A DNA stretch of 64,000 bases, from positions 62,001 to 126,000 of the forward strand of contig CAMDCN010000021.1 in the NCBI GenBank assembly GCA_945890485.1, given 5' to 3'. A program made the position numbers and the translations under genes. Source of the DNA: Candidatus Sulfopaludibacter sp. SbA3. Its GTDB lineage: Bacteria; Acidobacteriota; Terriglobia; Bryobacterales; Bryobacteraceae. Below are positions 44,583 to 53,146 of this stretch, in pieces (within the stretch, counting starts at the first letter, position 1; each line of letters starts with the position of its first letter). The notes beneath the pieces are model-generated. The model was not told the DNA's origin, did no database searches, and saw only the letters and a list, made by a program, of their open reading frames with translations.

Positions 44583-45665
44583 TCAAGAATTGGTAGAGAC
44601 CAACTCTTGATGATAGGGCTTCGGGCGGCTCGAGCGGGAAAGCCCCTGCAGCATCGCGGCGCCGATCCTTTCGAGCGGCAGCACCTCACAGGCGGCTTCG
44701 GCTTCAACGGCGGCTAATGGCATCCCATAGACGACGCAGGTGTGTTCGTCCTGCGCGATGGTCCACGACCCGGCGTCGCGCATCTGCTTTAAACCAGCAG
44801 CGCCGTCCGAGCCCATGCCGGTCAGGATCACACCCAGCGCGTTCGACCCCGCGACGGCGGCAACGGAACGAAACAGGACGTCCACGGCGGGTCGCTGATA
44901 GTGGACCGGTGGCCCTTTGCGCAGACGCACACGATACTCGCTGCCTTGGCGGGCCAGGACCAGGTGGAGTCCACCAGGAGCGATCAACACGTGGCCGTCG
45001 GCTACCAGGTCGCCGTCCTCAGCCTCCTTCACACTGTGGACACAGCATTGATTCAGACGCTCGGCAAAGCTTCGCGAAAACACCGGGGGGATGTGCTGAA
45101 CCACCACAACACCGGGTATCGAAGCCGGCAATTGCTGCAGGAGACTCTCCACTGCCTGGGTGCCTCCGGTCGAGGCCCCCACGGCGAAGATACGGGAACT
45201 GGCCCGGCCAGGAAGCCCAGTCTTCGCCGCTGCCGTTACGCTGGGCGAAACCGGCCCCCGCAACCGCGCTCCCGCAGCTCCCAAGACCTTGAGCAACAGC
45301 TGTTGCCGGAACTCGGGAATCTCCCGCGCACCAGCAGGCTTCACGAGTGCCTCCACCGCGCCAAGCCTGAGCGCTTCGACCACCGCTTGCGAACCGCTCT
45401 GGCAAAGCGTACTCACGACAATCACCGGCATCGGCAACTTGGCCATCAGCTTACCGAGGAATGTGATGCCATCCATCCGAGGCATCTCGATATCCAACGT
45501 CAGAACATCAGGACGAAGGGCCACAATCAGATCCCGCGCCTCGTATGGATCGGCCGCGGAACCAACAACTTCAATCCTCGGTTCGCTGGATAAGGTCTCG
45601 GTCAGGAGGCGCCGCATATTCTGCGAGTCGTCCACCACCAGCACCCGGATTCGTTTGTTCACCAT
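44583..45665 (-). CDS. cheB: Chemotaxis protein-glutamate methylesterase CheB
   Basis: 360 aa. The receiver domain (about 5-125) has D58 as phosphorylation site (TLDIEMPRMDG). The linker (about 130-155) is followed by the methylesterase domain with triad S165 (GASTGG), H191 (VVQHIP) and D287 (GMGSDGA). It removes methyl groups from, and can deamidate, receptor glutamyl/glutaminyl sites, opposing CheR. It follows cheX in the minus-strand chemotaxis cluster, 44 bp downstream. Confidence 0.96.
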   Translation of the reverse strand: MVNKRIRVLVVDDSQNMRRLLTETLSSEPRIEVVGSAADPYEARDLIVALRPDVLTLDIEMPRMDGITFLGKLMAKLPMPVIVVSTLCQSGSQAVVEALRLGAVEALVKPAGAREIPEFRQQLLLKVLGAAGARLRGPVSPSVTAAAKTGLPGRASSRIFAVGASTGGTQAVESLLQQLPASIPGVVVVQHIPPVFSRSFAERLNQCCVHSVKEAEDGDLVADGHVLIAPGGLHLVLARQGSEYRVRLRKGPPVHYQRPAVDVLFRSVAAVAGSNALGVILTGMGSDGAAGLKQMRDAGSWTIAQDEHTCVVYGMPLAAVEAEAACEVLPLERIGAAMLQGLSRSSRPKPYHQELVSTNS

Positions 45666-45709
45666 GAGCTTGTTTCCCTTCTCCGGAGCGATAGCCTCCG
45701 GCCTGATTG

Positions 45710-46174
45710 TTAGGCAGCGTGGTTCAGACGGTCCCAGCTCAACGCCAGAACCATGTTTCCGTTGTCGAGTTGCAGCGACCGGCGCAAAGTCGCTATCTGC
45801 GCAGGCAGTACGGCCGCGGCCGCCAGAATTTCGGGCTTGGCCAGGTCAAACAACTCCTCCGACTCGTGTTTGCTCAGAAAAGAGCCGCAAACCATGTTGC
45901 CCAACTCGTTGACGACATCGTTCATCTGCTCCTCGGTCGGAGCTTCCCCCATCGGCAAACCAAGAAAGTTCGCCGCCAAGGCCTCGGCCGTCTCCCGTGG
46001 CATGCTCATGTGCAGCATTCCCGAACTGGCGCCCTGAAACTCTACCTTCACCGTCACCGGTTTCTCCGGCGGATCGGCAACAATATTGCCGTTCATCACG
46101 TCGGTAAAAAACATCATTCCCAGCACTTCGCTGGCAGCATCGACAAGATCCACATCAGCACAACGCGGCAGCAT
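45710..46174 (-). CDS. cheX: CheX-like chemotaxis phosphatase
   Basis: 154 aa. CheC/CheX/FliY-type fold with the segment EEQMNDVVNELGNMVCGSFL, whose E-xx-N pair is the catalytic motif for dephosphorylating CheY-P. The open frame begins at a TTG 8 codons upstream, but GGGAGGG precedes the ATG at 46172-46174, making this the preferred start. It overlaps the 3' end of the response-regulator gene by 20 bp. It probably terminates the signal of that neighbouring receiver protein. Confidence 0.82.
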   Translation of the reverse strand: MLPRCADVDLVDAASEVLGMMFFTDVMNGNIVADPPEKPVTVKVEFQGASSGMLHMSMPRETAEALAANFLGLPMGEAPTEEQMNDVVNELGNMVCGSFLSKHESEELFDLAKPEILAAAAVLPAQIATLRRSLQLDNGNMVLALSWDRLNHAA

Positions 46175-46568
46175 AGTCCCTCCCAAGAATTTGTTCAACC
46201 TTCAACCGGATCATCTCCGGCGCGCATGGCTTACTGATGTAACCCCGCGCTCCCAATTCCCGCAACCGCAGCACGCGCGTCTTGGTGGCGTCGGTGGAAA
46301 TTACCAGCACCGGCACCTCCCGTAATCGCTCCTCCAGTTGGAGCTGCGTCACAAACTCTTCGCCATTCATCACCGGCATGTTGATGTCAGTGAATACCAG
46401 ATCGATTCCCGCGCCCTGTAAGTGCTCCCGCTCCAGAACCGCGATGCCTTCCTTGCCATCGCCAGCCTCGAACACCGCACTCAGGGCCAGACCAGACATC
46501 TGGAGCGTTCGCCGGATGTAGAGCCGCATCGCCGGCGCGTCATCGACAATCAATACTCGAAGTGCCAT
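46155..46568 (-). CDS. cheY: CheY-like single-domain response regulator
   Basis: 137 aa receiver domain alone. Acidic pair D9/D10, phospho-acceptor D61 (FTDINMPVMNGEEF), Thr/Ser switch in VLVISTDATKTRV and Lys in GYISKPCAPEMI. It lies between cheD and cheX, as expected for the output regulator of this pathway. The target (flagellar motor or type IV pili) cannot be deduced because no flagellar or pilus gene is in the window. Confidence 0.88.
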   Translation of the reverse strand: MALRVLIVDDAPAMRLYIRRTLQMSGLALSAVFEAGDGKEGIAVLEREHLQGAGIDLVFTDINMPVMNGEEFVTQLQLEERLREVPVLVISTDATKTRVLRLRELGARGYISKPCAPEMIRLKVEQILGRDYAAALC

Positions 46569-46644
46569 ATCCAGTTTCCCTCTTACTTATCTTCATCGGA
46601 CAAACTCATCGTTTCTTGTAACTAAATCCAGATTCGCCAGCCGC

Positions 46645-47178
46645 TTACACAGCGATCGAGCCGGGCTCGGGCGACGTGACCCAAAACTCCCCGGTGCCAA
46701 TTGTCAAACCCAGGGTGCGTCCCTGGCCGCCCCCCACCGCTTCGCCTTCGAGCATCAGTCCATGACGCCACAAGAGCTTCCTGATGGCGAGATAGTTCTG
46801 CTTACCCACGCCCGTACCCTCTCCGGGGAACAACGGCCCGCGAAGACCAGGAATCTTCGGCCCGCCGATCATCTGCGCTCCGCCGGCAATCCGGATCAGC
46901 GTCCGCTTCGGGTCGCCTCCCAACCGGCTCATCTTACTCAGGAGCAGTTGCAGCCCGGTATCGGCAAACATAGCCGGATGGGACTCCGCCATCTCCCGGT
47001 CAAGCGCCGAATCCGGCAACTGAAAGTGCAGCAATCCGCCGACCCCAGAGCTCGGATCGAACGCCGCCAACCCGATGCAGGAGCCCAGCGCGTAAGTTAC
47101 AAGGTAACTATCCCGGTCCTTACTCGTGCGGCACTCCGACACCCCAATTACAATCGCATTCTTTCCCTTGGGTACCAT
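46645..47178 (-). CDS. cheD: Chemoreceptor glutamine deamidase CheD
   Basis: 177 aa. Catalytic C34 in ALGSCIGLAAFD and H51 in GGLLHFQLPDS. Further conserved segments are RIAGGAQMIGGP and IGKQN-like VGKQNYLAIRKLL. Deamidates Gln residues of receptors and, in Gram-positives, binds CheC. The start is 1 bp from the cheR stop; 76 bp separate it from the next gene. Confidence 0.94.
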   Translation of the reverse strand: MVPKGKNAIVIGVSECRTSKDRDSYLVTYALGSCIGLAAFDPSSGVGGLLHFQLPDSALDREMAESHPAMFADTGLQLLLSKMSRLGGDPKRTLIRIAGGAQMIGGPKIPGLRGPLFPGEGTGVGKQNYLAIRKLLWRHGLMLEGEAVGGGQGRTLGLTIGTGEFWVTSPEPGSIAV

Positions 47179-47179
47179 G

Positions 47180-48067
47180 TTAGCTCCTCTCGATTCCTCC
47201 CGGCGGTGGGCTTCCGCCGGCCAGCCGGTAAACCGACGGCTTCACGTAGTCCAACTGCGAGGCCAGTCCGTTTAAACTCTCGGCGTGACCCACGAATAGA
47301 TAGCCGCCCGGTTCGAGGCGCCCCCGCATCTGGTTCACGACCAGACCGCGCGTCGCCGAATTGAAATAGATCATCACGTTGCGGCAGAAGATCGCCGGAA
47401 ACGGCCCGATGGGCGGAAGTGGCTCAATCAGGTTCAGCCTCCGGAACTCCACCATGCGGCCAACCTCCGGCTTAATCCGGAAGTGACCGTGCCACTTGCC
47501 TTCCCCGCGCAGGAAATAGCGGCGTCGCCAAGCCTCCGGCAGAGGCGCCAACCGCTCCTCGCGGTAGACCCCCCGCCGCGCCTGCCCGAGAATCGACGGC
47601 GAAATGTCGGTAGCGAGAATCCGCACCTGGCGGTAGGCCGCCTCGCCCAACGCCTCCACGGCATACATAGCCATCGTGTAAGGCTCTTCACCGGACGAAC
47701 TCGCCGCACACCACACCGCCAGTTCCGGCCGGTGGCGCTGCGCGAGCAGAACCTCCTGTTGCCAAAACTCAAAGTGGCTCGCCTCGCGCAGGAAGTTCGT
47801 ATGGTTCGTCGTCAGGCAGTCAATGAACTCCAGCATGGCCGGTCCGTTCGGATCGCGCTTGACGTGTTGCATGTAGTCCCCGAGCGAGGCGAAGCCGCCG
47901 CGCCGCATCGGCTCGGCCAGCCGAAGCGTTACCAGCGATTCCTTGCCCGCCCGCAGTTCGATGCCCAGCCGCTGTTGCACCAAGGCGCAGATTTCCCGAA
48001 ACTCGGCCTCGGGAATGTGGGCCGGACTGCGGAGCTCCAGGCTGGCTGCCTCAGGCAGCGGCATCAT
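47180..48067 (-). CDS. cheR: Chemotaxis protein methyltransferase CheR
   Basis: 295 aa. The N-terminal helical domain (about 18-85; CALVQQRLGIELRAGKESLV) is followed by a SAM-binding domain with VWCAASSSGEEPYTMAM, ILATDISPSIL and FCRNVMIYFN. Methylates glutamates of chemoreceptors such as the MCP encoded at 51335. It overlaps the end of cheA by 17 bp; the second codon is also Met. Confidence 0.95.
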   Translation of the reverse strand: MMPLPEAASLELRSPAHIPEAEFREICALVQQRLGIELRAGKESLVTLRLAEPMRRGGFASLGDYMQHVKRDPNGPAMLEFIDCLTTNHTNFLREASHFEFWQQEVLLAQRHRPELAVWCAASSSGEEPYTMAMYAVEALGEAAYRQVRILATDISPSILGQARRGVYREERLAPLPEAWRRRYFLRGEGKWHGHFRIKPEVGRMVEFRRLNLIEPLPPIGPFPAIFCRNVMIYFNSATRGLVVNQMRGRLEPGGYLFVGHAESLNGLASQLDYVKPSVYRLAGGSPPPGGIERS

Positions 48068-50102
48068 AGCTCTCCTTCGATAACATGCCTTCCAGATCGA
48101 GGATCAGACCCACGCAGCCATCGCCCAGGATTGCCGCCCCGGAAACCCCCGGCATCGTTCCGAGATATTCCCCCAGGTTCTTGATCACCACCTCCTGCTT
48201 GCCCAGCAGCTCATCCACCAGCAGACAGTAGCGGCGTCCTTCCAACTCCGCGGCAATCAGAATCCCCGCGTAGGGATCGGTTGTTTCCGGCGTCCGGCCC
48301 AGCATCTGATAGAGCCGCAACAGCGGCACCACGCGGTCCCGGACCAGCACCACTTCCTGCGCACCGTTTACCCGGTAGATGGAATCGGCCACCGGGCGGA
48401 AGATTTCATGAACGCAGTGCAGTGGCAGGATGTAACGCTCTCCGGCCACGCGAACCGTCAGGCCGTCAATGATAGCCAGGGTGAGCGGGAATCGGAGCAG
48501 GAAGGTGGTCCCGGAGCCGGGCTCGGAGCGGATCTCAATCCGTCCGCGCAACTTCTGGATCTGCTTCTTTACTACGTCCATGCCTACACCGCGGCCGCTG
48601 ACATCGGAGATCTGGTCCGCCGTCGAAAATCCCGGCTCGAAGATCAGTTCGAGGATCTTGTCCACCGGTAGATTGGCGTCTTCCGGGATCAATCCCCGCT
48701 CGATCGCTTTCTTCAGAATCTTCGATCGGTTCAGGCCGCGGCCATCATCGGAGACTTCAATTAAGACATTGCCCGACTGATGAGAAGCGACCAGGCGAAC
48801 CTTTCCGGTGCCCGGCTTGCCGGTTTGCTCCCGCTCCCCGGGGCCCTCGAGACCGTGATCGACGGAATTCCGGATCATGTGCATCAGCGGGTCGGCCAAC
48901 TGCTCCACGATCGACCGGTCGAGTTCGGCGTCCTCACCCACCAGTTCGAGTTCAGCCTGCTTGCCCGACTTCTTCACCAGATCGCGGAAGGCGCGCTGCA
49001 TCCGCTGAAACGTCTGGCGGATCGGAACCACCCGCAACGACATGGCGATCTTTTGCAGGTCGGTCGTGATGCGTCCAAGCTGCGACAGATTGCGGCCAAG
49101 CCGCGGTTCACCCAGTTGCGCGAGCGATGGATCCTGTTGCACCAGTGACTGGGCGATCACCAGTTCGCCCACCATGTCGACCAGAAAGTCGAGCTTCGAG
49201 GTCTCCACCTTGACATGTGCGCCATTGGAATCGTTGGTCCGGCGCCGGAGCGATGGAGAATCGGAACCCTGAGTCACGGTTTCAAAAGAGGACAGGCCCG
49301 GGACTAACAGCTCCTCGACTGCCAGCGGAGCGACTGAGGCCATCGGTACACCAACGGCGGCCGGGGTGGCCGGTTCATCGTCGGGTGGCATCATCTCATT
49401 GCGGAGCCGCTCAAGCAGTTCCGAGTTGTCCGGCAGCGCAACGGAATTGCCGCCGCGATCCTCATCGAGCCGGTTGACGATCTCACCAAGACGATCGGCG
49501 CAGGCCAGCACCACATCGACCAGCGATGGGGTCGCCGGCAGAGCGCCGTTGCGCACCAGATCGAGCAGCGTCTCCACCTCGTGGGCGAAGTCACGGGTCG
49601 AAGTCAAGTTGAAGATACCCGCCAGGCCCTTGATCGTATGAAAACTGCGGAAGATGGCGTGAATCGGTTCCGCATTCTGAGGCGACTGTTCGAGCAGCAA
49701 CAGCTCCTGCTCAATCATTTCCAGATGCTCGCGGGCCTCGCTGATAAAATCGCCGATCATTGACAGATCCTGGAACACCTCCGCCGATCCGCCCGCGGCC
49801 ACTCGTTGCCGCGAGAGTAGCGCCGCCAGTTCGCTATCCGCGTTCATCTGCATCAGCTCAATCTGCTCCTCGAGCAGGGCGCTGAAGCCCGGGCCGGGCG
49901 AAGCGATCTGGCGGGCGAGCTCCTCGGCGCAAGCCGCAGTCTCCAACATCCCCAATTCGGTGGCGGCGGGCGCGATGCGGGCGCACAGGCCTGCCAGGGT
50001 CGCCATCCGGGCGCCTCCCGGCATCCCTTCTTCCGGGGAGAAGGCAAGGGTTTCGACGATGAGAGAATCTATCCAGGTGAGGAGATCAGCTTCTACAGAC
50101 AC
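48051..50102 (-). CDS. cheA: Chemotaxis histidine kinase CheA
   Basis: 683 aa. The N-terminal helical stretch (1 to about 100) has an unusual layout. The HPt domain (about 110-215) carries phospho-acceptor H155 in FRSFHTIKGLAG. The dimerisation domain (about 295-365; LDFLVDMVGELVIAQSLV) is followed by an HATPase domain with the N-box (MHMIRNSVDHGLE), G1 (VSDDGRGLN) and G2 (SGRGVGMDVVKKQI). The C-terminal CheW-like domain begins LLRFPLTLAIIDGLTVRVAG. Without an obvious P2 CheY-binding domain it is on the short side. Confidence 0.95.
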   Translation of the reverse strand: MSVEADLLTWIDSLIVETLAFSPEEGMPGGARMATLAGLCARIAPAATELGMLETAACAEELARQIASPGPGFSALLEEQIELMQMNADSELAALLSRQRVAAGGSAEVFQDLSMIGDFISEAREHLEMIEQELLLLEQSPQNAEPIHAIFRSFHTIKGLAGIFNLTSTRDFAHEVETLLDLVRNGALPATPSLVDVVLACADRLGEIVNRLDEDRGGNSVALPDNSELLERLRNEMMPPDDEPATPAAVGVPMASVAPLAVEELLVPGLSSFETVTQGSDSPSLRRRTNDSNGAHVKVETSKLDFLVDMVGELVIAQSLVQQDPSLAQLGEPRLGRNLSQLGRITTDLQKIAMSLRVVPIRQTFQRMQRAFRDLVKKSGKQAELELVGEDAELDRSIVEQLADPLMHMIRNSVDHGLEGPGEREQTGKPGTGKVRLVASHQSGNVLIEVSDDGRGLNRSKILKKAIERGLIPEDANLPVDKILELIFEPGFSTADQISDVSGRGVGMDVVKKQIQKLRGRIEIRSEPGSGTTFLLRFPLTLAIIDGLTVRVAGERYILPLHCVHEIFRPVADSIYRVNGAQEVVLVRDRVVPLLRLYQMLGRTPETTDPYAGILIAAELEGRRYCLLVDELLGKQEVVIKNLGEYLGTMPGVSGAAILGDGCVGLILDLEGMLSKESYDAAA

Positions 50103-50188
50103 GGGTACTCCTTATAGTCCTTGGCTTGGAGGCAGCAAATTTCAAAAAATAACCAAACAGCGCGCGAGCCAAACAGCCCGAGCGGCGT

Positions 50189-50716
50189 TTACAACAGTTG
50201 CTGCAGGTCGGCCTGCGAGAGCACGCAATCGAGGTCGAGCAGAATCTTAACTTTGCCCCGGATCTTGGCGACGCCCTGCACGTAGCCCGACGAAATCAGT
50301 CCGTGGCTAAATGTCTCCGTCTTTTCGATGTCGGAGCTCTGCACCGGCATCACCTCGCTCACCCCGTCGACGATCACGCCAATTAGATAGACACTCTTTG
50401 CCATCTCCGGCTGAACGACCACAATACAGGTGCGTTCGTCATACTCCACACTCGCGACGCCCAGCTTCAGCCGGAGGTCGATCACCGGGACGACCTTCCC
50501 CCGCAGATTGATAACTCCCCGAACATACTCGGCCGTGTGCGGAACCGGGGTAATTTCCAATAAGCCGATGATCTCCTTCACCTTGGCCACCGGCACGGCA
50601 AACTCTTCTTTGCCCAAGCTGAAGATCAGATGCTTACTGGGTCCCCGGGCGGCTCCCGGAGCCGCGGGCGGCAGCCCGCCGCGAATCTCAGTAGTCTGCG
50701 CACTCATAGTGTTCAT
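50189..50716 (-). CDS. cheW: Chemotaxis coupling protein CheW
   Basis: 175 aa. Residues from about 25 form the CheW double barrel: LIFSLGKEEFAVPVAKVKEI, TPVPHTAEYVRGVINLRGKV and VPVIDLRLKLG. The C-terminal KILLDLDCVL closes the fold. It links receptors to CheA. It is first gene of the minus-strand chemotaxis set, 86 bp upstream of cheA, and divergent from the TonB-like and MCP genes. Met at residue 4 is an alternative start. Confidence 0.95.
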   Translation of the reverse strand: MNTMSAQTTEIRGGLPPAAPGAARGPSKHLIFSLGKEEFAVPVAKVKEIIGLLEITPVPHTAEYVRGVINLRGKVVPVIDLRLKLGVASVEYDERTCIVVVQPEMAKSVYLIGVIVDGVSEVMPVQSSDIEKTETFSHGLISSGYVQGVAKIRGKVKILLDLDCVLSQADLQQLL

Positions 50717-50917
50717 GTCAGCCTCGCCAAGTTTGCTCGGGCATCACTCGCCCGTTGCTGACCATATCGGTAGCGCAGCGCGAGTCTGAGAAGAAAAATA
50801 CGACTGAATTCTCGCTAAAGCCGGCCCCCTCCTCTCCGATATGCCCCTTAGCGCCGGAGAAACGCCTCCAGCGTTGTCCTGCCCACCACGGGGCACTTTC
50901 AAAAAGGAATTCACACG

Positions 50918-51292
50918 ATGAAAAACACACAACCGCCTATCCCTTCTGCTCTGTCCCAAGCGTTCCGTCCGATCGTTACGCTCTGCCTTCTGATCGCACT
51001 GAGCAACGGCCTTGCTCAAGCCGAACTCCGCGTTTCTATGTCCGAGGCCCTGAAAGCCGCCGTCAAGCGTCCGAGCCCCACTTACAGCCCGATCGCCAAG
51101 CAGATGCGCGTGTCCGGGGACGTTGATGTCGAAGTGAGCATCTCGAAGGCCGGAGACGTTGAAAACGTGAAGGTACTTTCGGGTAACGCCCTGCTGACCG
51201 CCCCGGTAGTCAAAGCCGTCAAAGAGTGGAAGTTCAGCCCCTTTGCGAGCGAAGCCGTCACGCAGTTGAAGTTTACGTTTAAGCCGGAATAG
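50918..51292 (+). CDS. Secreted TonB C-terminal-like (energy transducer) protein
   Basis: 124 aa. N-terminal signal peptide or anchor (about 15-36; IVTLCLLIALSNGLAQA). The remainder is a TonB_C fold: PTYSPIAKQMRVSGDVDVEV, ISKAGDVENVKVLSGN, TAPVVKAVKEWKFSPF. There is no proline-rich periplasm-spanning linker, so it is not a full TonB. A good AAGGAA site precedes the ATG. Its position between cheW and the MCP is odd: it might be a receptor accessory or simply a neighbour. Confidence 0.75.
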   Translation: MKNTQPPIPSALSQAFRPIVTLCLLIALSNGLAQAELRVSMSEALKAAVKRPSPTYSPIAKQMRVSGDVDVEVSISKAGDVENVKVLSGNALLTAPVVKAVKEWKFSPFASEAVTQLKFTFKPE

Positions 51293-51334
51293 GGTCGCCC
51301 TATTCTCCGTTATCTACTTGAGGAGAGAAATCGC

Positions 51335-53011
51335 ATGTCCCAATGGTCTGCAGGAAAACGTCTGTCCGTCACCACCGCCCTTGTTGTCGGTCTCGCCGTC
51401 ATTCTCGGCATCAGCGCAGCGTGGGTTACCAGTCACCTGGGCAATCAACTCGATCGCGCCATTAACCAATTGGCTCGGCAACAGATGCTCGCCGGGCTTA
51501 TCAGCACGCGCGTCGGAGAGATCGATTCCCTGGAGCGCGGCGTCGCCATGGCGATGATGCTCCAGCAGACATCGAATGTGGAAGCCCTCCGTCAAAAGTT
51601 AAACGCGAAGGAGACAGAGGCCCGCAAGGCGCTCGAAGAACTTAAAGGAATCAGCACCGGCGCCTCCGCCCAGGACCTCCAGGGCATGAACTCCGACTTC
51701 GACGCCGCCTTTGACCTGCACGACCAGGTGGTGAGGGCGCTGAACGAACAGAAGATGGACGTCGCCATCGCTACCCTGAATGAGAAGCTCTTGCCGAAGC
51801 TGAGCCAACTCGGCGACCGCGGCCGCCATCTCGTCGACGAGCAGGCGCGGCAGTTGACGACTGTCGGCCAGGAAGCCGAAATCGCCCGCTCGCTCAGCTT
51901 CTTCAGCATGTTAGCGCTCGGCTTGCTCAGCGTCGTCGTCGGCCTCGCCGCCGTCATCAGCGTCCGCAGGATTCAGACGGTCCTCCGGCAATCGGTCGCT
52001 GACCTGAACGAAAACGCCCGTCGTCTGGCGAACACCGCCGGACGCGTCTCCGCCTCAAGCCAGTCCGTCTCCCATGCCGCCAGCGAACAGGCCGCGTCGC
52101 TTGAAGAGACCTCGGCCTCCACCGAAGAGATCCATTCGATGACCAAGCGCAACGCCGAAAACGCGGAATCGGCTACCCGCAAAACCAACGAGGCCTCGGC
52201 CACCATTCACGAGGCCAACCAGGCTCTCGCCCAAATGGTCAACTCGATGAACGAGATCACTACCTCGTCCAACAAGATCTCGAAAATCATCAAGGTCATC
52301 GACGACATCGCCTTCCAAACCAACATCCTGGCCCTGAACGCAGCCGTCGAAGCGGCCCGCGCCGGCGAGGCGGGTATGGGCTTCGCCGTCGTCGCCGACG
52401 AGGTCCGCAACCTCGCCCAGCGCTCAGCGCAGGCGGCTCGCGACACCACCCAACTCATCGAAGAGTCCATCACCCGGGCCGCCGAAGGCAAAGACAAACT
52501 CGACGAGGTCGCCCGCGCCATCACCGTCCTGACCAATAGCTCACTCCAAGCCAAGTCGCTCGTCGAAGAGGTCTACGCCGGCAGCCAGGAACAGTCCCGC
52601 GGCATCGCGCAGATCTCTCGCGCCGTCCTGCAGATGGAGCAACTCACGCAACAACTCGCCGCCACCGCCGAAGAAAGCGCCGCCGCCGGCCAAGGCTTGG
52701 CCACCCAAGCCCACCGCGTCGACGAAATCGTCGTGAACCTGCAGAAGATTGTCGGCTTCAACGATATGGCGCCCGCCGCCGAAATCCAAACATTCCGTCC
52801 CCCGACGGCTCCAGCCACCTCCGCGCCAACCCACGCGCCGAGCCTGAAAGCCCTGCGGCAAGCGACCGAAAATCGACCAGCTCCCACCACCCGTGGCGGC
52901 TACACCGATCAGTTCGATAAACCCGCCAACCTGCAGCCCGTCGCCGCCGGTCGTGACCGCGATCCGGAGTCGATCCTGCCGCTCGACGACAACGACTTCA
53001 AACCGTTCTAA
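51335..53011 (+). CDS. Methyl-accepting chemotaxis protein
   Basis: 558 aa receptor. TM1 at about 11-31, a periplasmic four-helix-bundle-type sensor (about 36-185), TM2 at 186-210. There is no obvious HAMP, only a short connector. The long coiled-coil signalling domain (about 225-460) has the hairpin tip [20 protein letters not shown] (from 321), then [20 protein letters not shown]. The unstructured tail ends DDNDFKPF, possibly a tether for CheR/CheB-type enzymes. A strong AGGAG site precedes the ATG. The divergent cheW-A-R-D-B set supplies its partners. The ligand is unknown. Confidence 0.94.
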   Translation: MSQWSAGKRLSVTTALVVGLAVILGISAAWVTSHLGNQLDRAINQLARQQMLAGLISTRVGEIDSLERGVAMAMMLQQTSNVEALRQKLNAKETEARKALEELKGISTGASAQDLQGMNSDFDAAFDLHDQVVRALNEQKMDVAIATLNEKLLPKLSQLGDRGRHLVDEQARQLTTVGQEAEIARSLSFFSMLALGLLSVVVGLAAVISVRRIQTVLRQSVADLNENARRLANTAGRVSASSQSVSHAASEQAASLEETSASTEEIHSMTKRNAENAESATRKTNEASATIHEANQALAQMVNSMNEITTSSNKISKIIKVIDDIAFQTNILALNAAVEAARAGEAGMGFAVVADEVRNLAQRSAQAARDTTQLIEESITRAAEGKDKLDEVARAITVLTNSSLQAKSLVEEVYAGSQEQSRGIAQISRAVLQMEQLTQQLAATAEESAAAGQGLATQAHRVDEIVVNLQKIVGFNDMAPAAEIQTFRPPTAPATSAPTHAPSLKALRQATENRPAPTTRGGYTDQFDKPANLQPVAAGRDRDPESILPLDDNDFKPF

Positions 53012-53034
53012 CCTCCACTCCCGCTCCAACCCTC

Positions 53035-53070
53035 GCCCGGCTGCCCACCCGCAGCCGGGCTTTCGTTTTT
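53035..53070 (+). terminator. Rho-independent terminator of the MCP gene
   Basis: GCCCGGCTGC (53035-53044), loop CCACCC, GCAGCCGGGC (53051-53060), then TTTCGTTTTT: a perfect 10-bp stem and T-tract. It ends directly at the first ARG box, so the terminator and the arginine promoter share sequence. Confidence 0.92.
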
Positions 53071-53105
53071 GTATAATCATACAGGGCACTGAATAATCAT
53101 TCAGT
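53068..53105 (+). promoter_or_regulatory. Tandem ARG boxes and promoter of argF-argH-argR
   Basis: Two palindromes fit the ArgR operator consensus TGNATWWWWATNCA: TGTATAATCATACA (53070-53083) and TGAATAATCATTCA (53090-53103). As 18-bp boxes they are 2 bp apart, the classic ArgR hexamer spacing. A TATAAT (53072-53077) lies inside box 1. Alternatively TTGTAT (53069-53074), 17 bp, AATAAT (53092-53097) forms a promoter. Either way ArgR binding would block RNA polymerase. The repressor gene is the third gene of the operon. Confidence 0.88.
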
Positions 53106-53146
53106 GCCTTTCTTCTTTCCTGTCACCCGGAGGCCGTACCCGCAAC

